Assembly: GCA_008360955.1 (NCBI GenBank)
Contig: LUCM01001910.1
Coordinates: forward strand, 255,031 to 319,030
DNA length: 64,000 nucleotides
Reading direction: 5' to 3'
DNA from: Fasciolopsis buskii
Taxonomy: Eukaryota > Platyhelminthes > Trematoda > Plagiorchiida > Fasciolidae
Notes under the pieces: generated by a model
Seen by the model: the letters and a program-made list of their open reading frames with translations, nothing else
What the model was told of the DNA's origin: nothing
Database searches by the model: none
Program-made: the position numbers and the translations under genes
In this document: positions 1 to 12,064 of the stretch, one piece after another
How the letters are laid out: each line of letters starts with the position of its first letter
Position numbering within the stretch: position 1 is the first letter of the stretch

Positions 1-3000
1 TCTCATGGTTTGAATGTATCCAAGGTTGCAAATAGTTACTAAATACCCATCTATTATGTCTCATTATCTAAGGTGACGAGAAACGAGGCGCAACAATACA
101 ATAATTCTTACTAGAACGTAATCGGTGAAATATATACTTGTATCTGTTCAACTATTCCCAACTAGCGTTAGTAACAGTAATGTCAATGACAATAATAATT
201 GTAGGTGATTTGTTGTAGCTTTTCACTTAGTGGCTTGTCGGTTCGCATCATCCTTCGAGGCCTTCTATCGATTGGAACTTCCTTTCACAAGACAGTTTTT
301 CTTGTTAGTCTAAACTGCATGGGACGAAAAATTTAAATTGTTTATTTTTTGGCCGGTAATTTCTAACAGCAATATAAATCGCATAGTTCCATCCGCGCAA
401 TCACATAACTTCTTCCTCGATCTCGGAACTCCTCAAATCGGTTCTCAGTTCTTTTTTCGCTTTTCCAACTAATGAATTGATATCATCGTATTGTGTCACC
501 TTCTTCTGAGCACTTATCTTTCGACTAAATTAGCATTCACCATTGGGCCACCAACTGCTCCTACTTCATGGACATACACTTCAGATTTTTCTTGGAACCT
601 CGATTCTCCGGTGGAGATAAACAAATCACATTCCAAAGTTAAAAACCTATTATTACTGACCTCGTGGATGACAGATTTTCTGCAATAAGCCATTGAGAAT
701 ATTCCACTAGAAAGTGATCGACACTGCACGTGTGACCTGATTTTCACATGGTAATTGATTTGCCTTCTCTACCTCGCTCGGTATATTCTTCTAGCATGTT
801 TGCCATTCTGCGTGCTCCGTAATTGTTTCCCGATCGTGATTACCAGCGTTCAGTCAGCGGATGATGTCCGATCACGAGCTGTATGGATCAGTTGTTGCAA
901 GCCCATTGTGTGATTTGCACGAAAGATTGGAATTTTGTCTTGATAGACTGTAAATGGTAGTTTTCAACTGGCTAGGGCAGCTCGAGGGCTACGAATGCAC
1001 GAACAGCCGCTTCTTACTTCGGTTTATCCATACCAGTTGCAAGCCACGCTTCATCAAACCGCCGTATAGCGGCCGGTCAGTCGACCCTGCTGTCGAATAC
1101 AGCGATCGAGACTTGCAGCATGACATTCTTCTGCAGTACTAAAAAACAGGCTAACTGAACTTCCCCTTCTCTTTAAACGCCTCCCTGACCATCTGCGGAA
1201 GAAAGCTTTACCATGTTGCTCACTTGTATCGTATTACGGTAGTTCCTAAATAAATCTATATGAAACAGATTGTAAACCGGGTGTATACATCTGCAAAAGC
1301 TCCCTCTGAGAAATACATTCAAGGAAACAATTTATTGATCAGTCCTGTATTGCGAAATTTCACTACCCTTCAAATGCATTGTAGGTAGAGGACATCTCGG
1401 ACTTCGAGATGGTTCATCGCCCCGGAGGTCTCTAAAATTGCCCCCAAATGACGAGTTATCCCAGATAGCCCCATCATGGAGGGGAATGTTTCCACCAAAG
1501 TGTGAAGGCAAAGGTGCACACCGGGCGGTCTCCACCGGATCTACTGGACTCTGACAGTCGATCTAGAAAAGATGGCTAAATCCTGATTCTAAACCAACCA
1601 CGGACAGTGGACGAAGCTTAACATACAGCTCGCCGGCATCGGTGTTGGATTGGGTGTATTGGGTATCCAGAATGTCCAGCCAAATTCTTGGAGGTGAGAC
1701 AGTTTAGTCAAAAGATCAGGTTAAGGTTCCCAAGGTCATCCTCCTACTTCAGTTTAGGTAACCAGGTGATACGAAGGACCCGTAAATCTTGACTGATAGC
1801 CAGTGAGGTAGGGATGGTATGTGCAGTGAGCTGAAAACAACGTTTCTTTTTTCGTCCTTTGCTCTCATTTTTTTCTAATGAAAACGGACCTGTGCAATGA
1901 GTAATTCAAAATTCGAAAAAATAATAATAACGAAACTAATAAATAAAAGTAATTTGTCAGACAACTGGCATGGCTTGCAGTTGCGACGAAGTTTTCTAAG
2001 GACTTCGAATTTATTGGCTTACTACACAATTCCAACTTGTTATTTCTTTTATTCAATCAAACAAGATATGTTTGACTTGTCCAGTCATATAATAGCATGG
2101 TCATTGGAGTTTAACCATGATTCATGGTTGGCATACTTGTTCTCTATTCTGATTGGCCAGCATTCATCCAAAATTTAGTTGCGCATGATTATCGATTTTC
2201 GTCATTCGACAGTTAGAAAGGAATTGATTGTTGTAACCTTGTTGACGTTTAATCTACCCCACAAATAAATATTCGGATGGATTATCTAAACCTATCTGAT
2301 TTGGTTTTTCATAGGTTTTGACAGTTTGAGAATGAATATCCGCATGAATTATGGGTGAGTGGAATTATGCGTGAAACGAGAGGTCCGTACACAGAACCTA
2401 CTGAAATTCAAGCTCGACAGCGAGCAGACAACTTATTCGTATGCCGAGACAAATATTTTCTAATCGTTACGTCAATGAAACTCGTAAAGAGTAACACTTT
2501 TGTGGTATAATTAGTGCGTATGCCGAACATAAGACAGAATTCCTTTGGCGAATTTACGATGGATTCTACACTTCTTGTCACTAATCAAGCGTGCGTACCC
2601 AGTATTATTTTACCCATTAACCCAGTAATTGTGCATTCCCTGGCTGGTCCGGCAATGCCATCTACAGTGTTCTTCTTGATAAATTGGTCTCCTCGCAGCT
2701 GAAACATACCGTAACTGCAAAGTAAATCCAAACTAGCAATTGTGTATCCACGCTCCGAACACTGACCTTCAATAATCGATCAGTACCATTTGATGAATTA
2801 TCGTGTGATTCAGAAATGAACTTTATATTTTTGATTCCGGGTTTCGTGTTCTAAATCGCAATGTCAAAAGCTCGGCACAGACTGATGGCTTGCTATCCCA
2901 AAGACTAATTTTTAGTTCGAAAATTTCAACGCTTAGAATCAACATTACACAATATCACCAGGGTAGAATCAAGAACCACTTGACTATCAATGATATCGAC

Positions 3001-4200
3001 GAGCACGGTGGATAGTTTCAGTCTCGCTAGACCGTTTGGAAACAAATTTTGGAGCATTTACTGGACAAATTCTGAATAGGTGGCTGAATGATGCTAGCCT
3101 AATTCGGCGAATTCGCTGGTCCAGCCATTTGGTCTTGTATTGTCATAATTTATTTGCGCGCGCGCACACACACACACATGCGCATATATATATATATATA
3201 TGTATTTAGTTCATCGGTTTTACATTATCAAAGTGTAGGATGCCACTTCAGAACTGAATTTTTCCAGCCGAATCTCGCTATCGTTAAGAAAAATTTTGGG
3301 CGAAGAAGTTAGGTCTTTATACTTTGGTAATGCGATCTCACCTGGTGGCGTTTTTGGGCATACAGGAGATTTAGCTGGCATTCACTAAGCTGAGGAAATC
3401 CGTGGCGTTAGCATGACATCCACCTATTGATCAAAAATTAAGTATACATAGAAGTAATAAGGCCAGTGTCGCTATACCGGTCAGAAAATTGATCGTTGAT
3501 AGCCCATATGTAAAGATTGCCGGAGTATAAACACCGTTGTGTTCGCGGTATCGCCAAGCCAGCGAGGGAGAATTTGTCAGCAAATCAGAAGTTACGCTAC
3601 GGAAATGCCTAGAATTTGCGTCCGGTAAAATAACCGCCATCAAACCTATGCTACAAAATCATAATCAAACTTCGAAGCAGGTCGTACAAAAAGTAATGTT
3701 TGCAATTAGTGCCATCCTTTTTTACTCAGCAGGCCAACGACATTCAAGTTCATTTTGCAGAAATAGGATCAAGTATAACGGCGTCAAGAAATTGTTCTGT
3801 TGTGCGACGAACCCACGGGATAGACAACACCTGGGAATACAGGAAATTTTAACAATCTGATCACTGCCTCTGTTCGAATAGTTCGAGGGAAGGATTAATA
3901 GCAGTTCCGATCAAGTTTGAGTCATATATGTGTGTGATTGGTGTGGATCACATTTACAGTTAAAGGATAAAAATAGCTGAAATAAAGTTGCAAGCCTAAT
4001 CGAAAAGAAGGCAAAGAGGTAGAAAGGTGATGACTTTTACGTTCACTTTTATCTTGGGAATAGAAATTAACGGCATGTAGTCGATTCATGGCTAAAGATG
4101 CGCAACTCATTCCGCCGCATTTACTTGTGATCACAAGAGTGAATTAACTTCTATTGCATTGTATAGACTTTTGCGTACCGTTTCAGTCAAAAAATGTAAG
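1..4200. other. no supported gene
   Basis: I found no exon, retroelement motif or RNA gene that I can defend here. Open frames are all under about 110 codons and show no recognisable motif or convincing splice border. The stretch is moderately AT-rich and contains one compound dinucleotide repeat, listed separately. Confidence 0.5.
3155..3201. repeat. compound GC/CA/TA dinucleotide microsatellite
   Basis: A run of GC, then CA, then after a short break TA dinucleotides is directly visible. It is simple-sequence DNA with no coding content. Confidence 0.9.
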
Positions 4201-4289
4201 GATAAAAATGAAGTAGGAGAAAATAATAAATGAATAAATAAAATAAAAATACACTTATCAACTCGTAAAAATGTAAAAAAAACTCTTGG

Positions 4290-4656
4290 AGGAATAATCA
4301 TAGCGCATTATGATTGGTTGCTCAGGAAATCCGTTAAAACACAGTTACGGTTTGTCAAAATGCGTGTTAAATATGGAATAGTGGAGTTCCTATAGATGTT
4401 GATTCTAGAGGGCATGGAACGAAGAGCGGATCACGTTGAAATATCGTTTTGTAGAGGATGCGCAGGATCTGAAAGAATTTTGTAAGCAAATTTCTCACAT
4501 GCTGACCAGTGTTGATCACATAGATTAAGGGACAATTCAATTAGTGGTATGAAGTGCACCCGGCTAATAATTGGTAGTCCCTGGCGAAGAATTTTAAAGT
4601 CCTTTCTAAACAAACCTGGCAAAATGACGGGGAGACAGTAAAGAAAGATTGGAAAA
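4290..4656 (-). pseudogene. C-terminal region of element A ORF2
   Basis: Downstream of the RT thumb segment, minus-strand translation gives a CASNTRYF-type remnant around an LSDPAHPLQNDI stretch at about 4431-4480, then RINIYRNSTIPYL. This resembles the HPL...R...R...R...F tail found at the end of many CR1/Jockey ORF2 proteins. It is frame-broken. Its position between RT and an A/T-rich tail fits the end of the element. Confidence 0.5.
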
Positions 4657-5860
4657 TCATCGGTATACAAATCGGGAGGTGGCGCTTTGTTTCACCTTGT
4701 AGTGTCGAAGCTTTCTGATTTGAAATGTCAGCCGTCGGAGAGTTTTTACACAAGTAGAAATGTGAGTAGTCCACTTTGGATTTTTTTCAATAGTAACTCC
4801 AAGATGTTTCACAGAATCAAACCCGGTAAGTGTTTTTGAATCGATGAAAGACATTTCGGATGGGTGGGCTGATCGAGAGAGAGAGAGAGAGAGAGGGAAC
4901 AGACATTCGAAACATTTAGGTGTGTCGAGATTTAAACCAGCTTGTGCTAAGAAATCATAAACAGAAGATAGTTTGTTGGAAAAACTTTGAAAATTATGGT
5001 TATTCTAAGGAGCTTGAGAGAGAGCAGCATCATCAGCATACTTAAACAGATGGCAAGGGAGCTAGTTGATAAGTCGCTGATGTAAGTAGGGAAGAGAAAC
5101 AGTGAAAGAACAGCACTCTGTATCACGCCTGAGTTGTTAATCAACGGTTTTAAAATTTTACCATCCATTCCTGTGCACTGGGTTTGGTTAGTGAAGTAAT
5201 CAGACAGCCATGCTAATAAAGAACTGGGACAACCAAATGTTTCCAGTTTGTGAAGTAGAAGAGACCGTGGGAGTGAGTCAAATGCCGACGAGGAGTCCAG
5301 GAAGGCGCAAGGCACAGGTTTTATTGGATCGTTTCAGGACTTACGAATGTGGTGAATGAGAGAGGCAACAGCGTCCAAAGTGGACCTCTTAGATTTATAG
5401 GCAAACTGAAAAGGGTCGTCAGGATGGTACATGGCAGAACGCAGGCGCTTAACTATAGCATGCTCCGTCAGGTTTAGACCAGAAGACGTTAAGGCGATGA
5501 GGCGAAAACGCTTTGCCAAAGCAGTAGAAGTGCTAGATTTTGGGATGGGAATAATAGTGATGGGTGTCCAACAGTCAGGGATAGAAGACGAGATTAATGA
5601 TGAGTTGATCAGAAAAGTAAATAAACCCGTCAGAGCCGTAGAACCATGTTTTAAAAGAGCCGAGGACAAATTGTCAAGGCCAACCCCTGTGGTAATTTTA
5701 CTGGTGCGAAGAAGGTCGAGCACCTCTTCCCTAGAAAAATTTGTAGCTGTCGTATCATCACCCTGTCCAAATTTGACTTAGGTATAAATGGAAGGATGAA
5801 TGAGAGCAGAATTAATGCTGCTGACATCCGCAGAACAGTTCGCATGTTCCTTCTTTCCAC
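4657..5860 (-). pseudogene. reverse transcriptase domain of element A
   Basis: The minus strand carries the RT core in pieces. 5334-5723 holds the fingers region with an FAYKSKRSTLDAV block. 4947-5315 has FLDSSSAFDSLP, matching the family FLDFSKAFDSV, and SGVIQSAVL, matching SGVPQGSVLGP. A YADD catalytic motif is at 5029-5040 but in another frame from the preceding block, so there is a frameshift between them. 4657-4854 has the FDSVKHLGVTI...W..HI thumb segment. The RT copies element RNA into DNA at the nicked target. It is non-functional here. Confidence 0.85.
4875..4896. repeat. GA dinucleotide microsatellite
   Basis: About ten GA units lie within the 3' part of element A's RT region and may contribute to its frame disruption. 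Confidence 0.85.
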
Positions 5861-6279
5861 ACAACAGTCGAACGCCGTACCATAGGAGGTGTAGTGTCGA
5901 TGCCTTTAATTTCAGCTTATATTAGGTTAGCAATATACCACACGCTAGAGTTTTTGCAGGATTTGTAGAAGTGCTCCTTGCGTCTTCTCAGAGATTTCAG
6001 TTTGTGGGTGGAGATAAGACCATTTGAGACGAATAGTGGTTCTGAAGGGCAGCAGATATCAAAGACTGCCTTGGCCATTTCTGTGAAAAGTTTGACATTG
6101 TCCTTGAGTAGGGTTTTAAAAGAGAAGCAAGTGGACGCGGATGAAGAAGATTTCTGAAGAAGAATAAGGTTATTGTGTGAATGGTTACGGAGGTGAACTT
6201 GGATTTGATTTGTTCGCCTGAAGAAACTGGAAAGCTGACCTGGAGTATGTCTTGGGCCTTAATAGAAGCAAACAATGAT

Positions 6280-6997
6280 CGCTACTTGAAATAGGAGCAT
6301 GCAGTTTAAGGGAAAATAAATCGGAGTGATTGGTAATAACTTTATCTAAAATGGAAACGTCTCTAGTGGGAGAAATGCAGAGGTCAGTCTAATCGACACA
6401 CTCAGTGGTAGGGTAGACGCATGGTTGAAATCACCTGCAATGATATACAGACCATCCTCAAGATGAAGCAAATATTAGAAGAGTCCAAAAAGATGTCATA
6501 TTGCGTTGCTAGCTAAAACGGGCAATATATAGGTTCGTTATGGTTGTATTGGTATGGCGATAAAATCTAGGATGACACTATGTCACGAGACAGTCAATTC
6601 CGTTGAGCGAGTACGTATGAACAACTTCGGACTTGCCAGGTAAGAAGTTGATATACGTTTCCACACCACCTCCAGTTTTCTTCTTGTCCGAAACTTTGTC
6701 ATGCCGATGGAGTCCGAAGCTATCTGTCGGCACGAATGAACCAGCGATTCTTGTCGGTACTCAACAATGCCGGAATGGACATCTTGGCCCGATGGGTGCA
6801 TTTAAGAGCTGCCTGCCAGCCAGCACGAGTGCCTCTTTTAGATCGACTAGAAGATCGTTGAGGTGCAGCAATGCGTGATCTCCCTTCATGTTAAAAAACG
6901 ATACGGTTTTTGAACAAAAGTAATTCCGCTCGGTTGCAGCAGCGAAAGTAGAACATAGTGGAACTAAATATCCGACAACAAACCAACGAACTAACAT
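6280..6997 (-). pseudogene. APE-type endonuclease domain of element A
   Basis: The minus strand encodes broken pieces of an apurinic/apyrimidinic-like endonuclease, which nicks target DNA during target-primed retrotransposition. An N-terminal segment lies at about 6761-6997. A glycine-rich TGGGVETYINF-like segment follows near 6640-6680. The catalytic GDFNHA motif is at 6418-6435, and an SPTRDVSILDKV block followed by an SSDH motif (the family SDH) lies at about 6280-6390. These pieces occupy different frames and carry stops, so no intact enzyme is made. RT-domain sequence follows directly downstream. Confidence 0.75.
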
Positions 6998-7000
6998 GAC

Positions 7001-9119
7001 AAAGAATTGTAGCGCATCCAGTCAAAGAGCATGCCGGAGAGTCTTGAGCATTCCCCATTTTAGTGATTCTTTGTGCACCATCCCGTACACCTCTTCATTG
7101 CCATCAGATGCTGGCCTGTCTGATATTCTAGAGGAACGAAATTAGGCTATGCTCCCCCGATTCAGCGTGACAAAGCGCGGTAGGCGCGCTTGTCTGGTGC
7201 GTCGTTTGCTCCGACGCTGCCGCCGTATCGGACGTCATCGATCCGCTGTTCTGTCAGGATGGGGGAGAATACAGCAAGGCTGACTGACCGGTTTCCCAGC
7301 AGTTTCTCAACTGCTTTCATGCTTTCATACTTTCATCCTCCGGTACAGATGCGTAAAAAATACTGACTTGTATTTATTTTTGTCTGGGCGACTGGAAAAT
7401 ATGGTCGTAAAGTCCATGCGCTGTTTTGTGTCTCTGCTTTGTTTTGGTCTGTGAGCACAACCAGCGAAAATCGTTACCACACACGAAACATGCCCCAAAT
7501 TTGACTGACCCAAAGATATTCTAGCAACCAAAATTCTTCGTGATTTGTTTATAAACACAAATTTTAAGTAAACCCCAGCAAACCTGTCTTCCAGGCAACC
7601 TTGGTCTTTTTGTTGTTTTCAGTTATATAGGCTAGGCGGAATCATTTCATCGATTTTAATCAGTCCATATTCACTTGTTAATGCCATTGGTCGAATTTGG
7701 TATTGATATTCGAAACGCAAATACTGCAATATCTTCGCAATAACGATTGTATTATCCAATTAATTCTCCCTGAGAAATAGAATTTGAACGATTGGAGACA
7801 AGGAATCTTTATTTGATTTGCAATTTTCTTAAATCTTCGCTAAGAAGTAACGTGAGACTATGCAAGAATGCAAATAAACTGGTGAATATCACGCCAGTCA
7901 GAATTAGGAAACTGCAGACGCAGTGTCTTGATGATAGCTTCGCAACCACGGCTATTATCCATCTTGTACTGAGCCGGGCATTGTAATTATTTCGCTGCAG
8001 AAGGCGAGGTTTCAAGGTCATTCCAGACCTATACAGACAAAATAAGAGATCATCGTACAAAAGCGCTTCTAAATCGGAAATCTTGTGCAATGTTAGTACT
8101 TGAACTAGAGATACCAAACTCGGCTAGTATCCATAGGCCAGGGATGTGGACTACCATTGTGCACCGGAATGACTCCGACCCTAACTATGCAGCTGAAGAC
8201 TAGGAAAGGACCAAGGAAAACATGCTGGTTTGGGTTGATTTACAGGTCAAGTTCAGACAAAATGTGAAGAATTTCAGTCGGTAAAGCTGTGGATCTTAGG
8301 GACAGTGACATTCAGGGACAAGTTCAAACGTAACTTTCGTGTGTCGTCATGATTTTGACCGGTTTTGGTTGTGCTCACAGATTGTATCTATTCTGTATCG
8401 GAATGTGACACGTGATTTGGAGATTTTACTCACAATTTGCTTGCAACAAAAAACAGCCTGAGACGACTAGAGGGGAAACACTTGTATGAGCATAACCCTC
8501 TACGGAGTTCGTCATAGGCATCGTTGTCCTCCTTGGTTTAAACAAAAGAAGTATACCTTGGCAGGAACACCGTTTACTGCTTCATACTGCATGGTGAATG
8601 ACGTCTTCTCCCAACCGAAATTCGAATTTCTTTACTAAATCAAATTTGATATTGCGTCACAAAGTGTTGGAAAGTAAAATTCGGAGAATTCATTTATTAT
8701 GCTTTAGAGAAGAGGCAGCAAATACCGCAAAGAAAATTAGACAGTTTAGGATATCAGTCTATGTTCATATCATCCGCCACTTTTTCTCAATGCAGACAAG
8801 TTTCATATCGTTCTTTATGTTCATGACAGCGATGAATCGGAAAGTAAAAAGACCAAGCGGGCCGGCTGTTGGTCTTCTTGCGGTTTCATACTCGTATGGA
8901 AAGATACGTGGTTATCTGTTCTGTGCTTGAGTATCGCAGACTGGCGTGTTTATTTTTCCACCGCTTTCGCATGCATTTTTCCGATGGCTCTCAGGTGACC
9001 AACGTAGGATAAGTCTCGACTCGAATGTTTTTCGGTCACCCCACTATTGACCCTTCCTTTGAAATTCCTGCCTTTCAATGGCCGATATTTTTTTCCTGGG
9101 AATTATGCATAGTACTATT
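7001..9119. other. no supported gene
   Basis: I see no gene here. 7150-7260 is locally GC-richer than its surroundings, but I recognise no RNA or protein motif. The 102-codon minus-strand frame at 7809-8117 and the plus-strand frame at 8598-8930 show no family signature and no clear splice context. Confidence 0.45.
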
Positions 9120-9297
9120 TTTTTTCTTTTACTTCCTTTACTAATGAAATAAAAACAAACATCGCTTTTCTGGAATGGGGCCGCGACCAGCAGAGGGTTG
9201 AACAAGTGGAGAAGTTGACCGGCGTTGGGATGATTCGAACCCGCGACCTTCACGTCCAAACGCTGCGACTTTATCTGCTTGATCGCTGCCGGCCAGT
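9120..9297 (-). repeat. tRNA-derived SINE, family 1, copy a
   Basis: Reading the minus strand from about 9297, a tRNA-like head contains GATCAAGCAGATAAAGTCGC, then CAGCGTTTGGACGTGAA, then a B-box-like GGGTTCGAATC at about 9230-9243. The head ends in an A/T-rich tail. The same order occurs in the plus-strand copy at 20955. I infer a Pol III-type SINE. The head is too degenerate to be called a tRNA gene. Confidence 0.6.
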
Positions 9298-9769
9298 AAA
9301 AGTAGCAGAAATAAATAAATGAAAAGGGAAAACATTCCAGTGGATTTGTATTGGCTCCCAGAGGTGTTTATTACCAGATACCTGGAGGAGACTTTTGTAA
9401 TGGATTCATATGGTGATAACTGAGTACAAAATGCCATCGGATTGGTGCCTTGAATTTATTGTACCTGATTCGAAGAGAGCGTCACCCTTGACACCAAGGG
9501 TTCATTCAGGGATGCAGTGCTCACGTCTAGACTGTAGAATAGCGTGACAATGAAATGAAAAACGGTTTCATTTTTGTTTTGTGAACAATTAGCAAGCGTG
9601 ACGCATGAATGCGTAGCAGTTCTTTTGCCGTGTTTTGAGCGAGATTGGCAGTAAGGTCATTAACTGTTGTGTCAATTTTAGGTGTCACTATGTATCCAAC
9701 GCCCATAACAAAGGTGCTATTAGTTGGTTGGCTCTAATTGTTTGTTTATATCACCCCTAAGTGTGGAGA

Positions 9770-10150
9770 GACGGCAATTCGTTCAACACTGCACTTGAGT
9801 TTGATGGAACTGTCTCGTTGGTTATCAGTAGTGATGGACCGCGCTAAACGATTTGCAATAAGTGCGCAAGAGTGGATGCAATTCGGTCGTCTCAAGCAGT
9901 GGGCAAGTAAACTCCAGAAGGCCAGATCCACACCACGTAACGTCATTGTCCAAAAGCTACCTGCCGACACAACGACGGAATTGAAATGTACAAGTACGCA
10001 TGTATTGACAGAAAAAAGGATCATATCTTGAGTTGTGGCAACCAGTCAGGATGAGCGATTCGAATTCGGTGAGAAATTCGACGAAATGCTTCAAACGAGA
10101 TGGACCAACCGAGGCCCCACCCGGACAACTGACAACTGGAATGGCAGATA
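9770..10150. repeat. dispersed repeat, copy 1 of 2
   Basis: Several blocks recur in the same order at 23490-23830: the block around GAACTGTCTCGTTGGTTATC, a GTGCGCAAG block, AGAAGGCCA, AACCAGTCAGGATGAG, and CCCGGACAACTGA. The two copies are diverged, with insertions between blocks. The element class is unknown. A 97-codon plus-strand frame over it is probably fortuitous. Confidence 0.55.
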
Positions 10151-10169
10151 AACAGGAGCAAATAGACAA

Positions 10170-11857
10170 GCGAAATAGCCTATAAATATGCGGTATTTTT
10201 ATTTACTAAACCGAGATCTTGTACTAGTTCGGCCCGATTGTTCTTGCTTGAAATGATGGGGACCGACGGTACCGATCTAGTAACAGGAGTGACTGAGCAT
10301 AGGCAGCCTCGGAACAGTGACTGAGAATCACTCAAAGCTGGCGTTATTCCAAGGTTGTTTAAAGGATTTTGAACATTTTCCCCCAGGTCACGGAAACTTT
10401 TATCTTTCGGAGAAAAATTAAGTAGATTAGTCTTTTGAAAAAAACAATCTTTTCATGGACTTAATTCTGTCTCCCCATTAATATCTTGGAAAATTTATAT
10501 TCGCTGTATGTGCGCGTTGTGTGTGTATGTGTATCGTTAATACAAAATCTCATGGTTTCAACTGTTACAGTCGTAGCAGTCTCTACGAAGCGAACATTAT
10601 GTGTAGCCCACTAACGGCAATATGTCTACTTGGTAACCGTGTGGATTAAAAGAACATCCCCACTTTTCAGTAGTTCTGTCAATCATTTTGATATTCCCAT
10701 AGTTTTGTCTTATCCTGATATCGTTTTACGCATTTTCCTTTGGCACTAGTGTCTCCAGAGTGAGTATAGCAAACTCGGGGTAGACTATAAAACTGAATGT
10801 TTCTAAAACTACTGCAAACTGACTGTCTCAAATGGCCTCTGCCGAGGGCATGCTAAACACTGTCTTCTTGATGTGCAGGTGCATTTACCAAAGTGTGAGT
10901 ACGAAGGAGAACGCATGGTGCTTTCAACCACGTTTATTGGTATTTGATAATCGCACTGTTGGAAACGGATAGACGTTGGTTCCAAACGAGCCACAGGTGG
11001 TTTGCAAAACACACAGGTATAGGCTCAATGACGTTGTTGTTGCAGGGTATACTGGGCACCCAGTTTGTCTAGCTCCATCCGGATTACCCATGAACTTAGC
11101 AATCGGCCACTGACCTCACTGACTTACGAGATTCTTATGCTGCGTCACAGACTAGATCGTTTGGTCAAAGGCTTGGGATGGGGCCCGAAAGATTAAGGCT
11201 CTACTTCGGTTTGGGGAATCGGATATTATCAAACCTACTGATCAGTCATTGGACCCCGAACGATAGCCAACTGTTGAGGAGAAAAATTGGAAGACCTATC
11301 GTGTACATAGTGTTGCTTTTTTGTTGTATTTCTTATCTATTAATCTCCTTTTTTGGCATTGTCCGATAATATAAAACCTGTACCCAGAATTGTTCTGTTA
11401 CATATTTATGTAAATGCAACTGTATTGCGAGTGTTTGTTTGAAAATGGGTAGTTGAAAACCTATCCAACGATTTTCCTTAAAAAAGATTATATTGAATTA
11501 ATTTCGGGTGACTAAACTGCTGTTGTTTCACGATTTCTTCACGTTTTGCTTGATACCGCACCCGTGTGTGCTTGACTCGAAAGGACTCACCAACTTCAAG
11601 ACCATCAGTGAAGCTCACTTTCGTTTGTAATCTGCAAAACCACGTGGAATCTTAGGTCACTAATATAGGCTGACGAAACTATTCGGTTTACAATGTTTCT
11701 TGCACCACGGCACTTGGGCACACGATACGTGGTCACACACAAAGGAACACTGTCTCATATGTTGTTAGGATTGACCATCTCCAAAGCAAATTGACTTTTT
11801 TTCCTATCGTTTTTTTACTACTATGTCTTAGTTTAAACTACTGATTTTGATTTATAG
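10170..11857. other. upstream of host exon, no confident exon
   Basis: This stretch lies upstream of the 11858 exon and could be intron of the same gene. I found no second exon I trust. A 67-codon minus-strand frame at 10809-11012 with a CTCTSRRQCLACP stretch is the only cysteine-rich piece, and it has no family match. Confidence 0.4.
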
Positions 11858-12064
11858 GTTGCTTTTGTTAAGACAAAGCCCAAGCTTATTCAAGTGGCTA
11901 CTGTCTATCGACTGTCACGTCTGATCAATGCGCTACAGAAGTTGAGTCGAACGTGTACTCATCTTTCAACGTGGATGGATGGTGAGGATGCCGTGACCAT
12001 TTTTATCAGTCTGAATTCGAATGAAGCCAATTGCATGGACCAAATCTCAACTAGTTTATTGCGA
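11858..12064 (+). CDS. internal exon of unidentified helical protein
   Basis: An exon of 207 nt (69 codons, phase 0 at both ends) follows a TTTATAG acceptor and ends at a GTAAGA donor. The frame is open exactly from the acceptor, because the codon before it is TAG. The peptide runs VAFVKTKPKLIQVATVYRLS, then helix-forming sequence (RLINALQKLSRTCTHLSTW, then DGEDAVTIFISLNS). Joined to the next exon at 13965, the frame stays open to a stop with no phase change. I do not recognise the family. The amphipathic leucine spacing suggests a helical C-terminal domain. Whether further exons lie in the 1.9-kb intron is not known. Confidence 0.6.

Larger units (their letters stand above)
4200..7000 (-). 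mobile_element. non-LTR retrotransposon A (CR1/Jockey-like), broken
   Basis: Read on the minus strand, this stretch gives in order an APE-type endonuclease, a linker, a reverse transcriptase and a C-terminal tail. All are in the right order for a non-LTR element but scattered over several frames. A T/A-rich stretch with repeated AAATAAA-like units at 4219-4255 lies at the downstream end and may be the 3' tail. The element is distinct from the family at 31-58 kb because its RT and downstream motifs differ. Clade assignment (CR1 or Jockey group) is from motif style only. Many stops and frameshifts make it a fossil. Confidence 0.8.
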
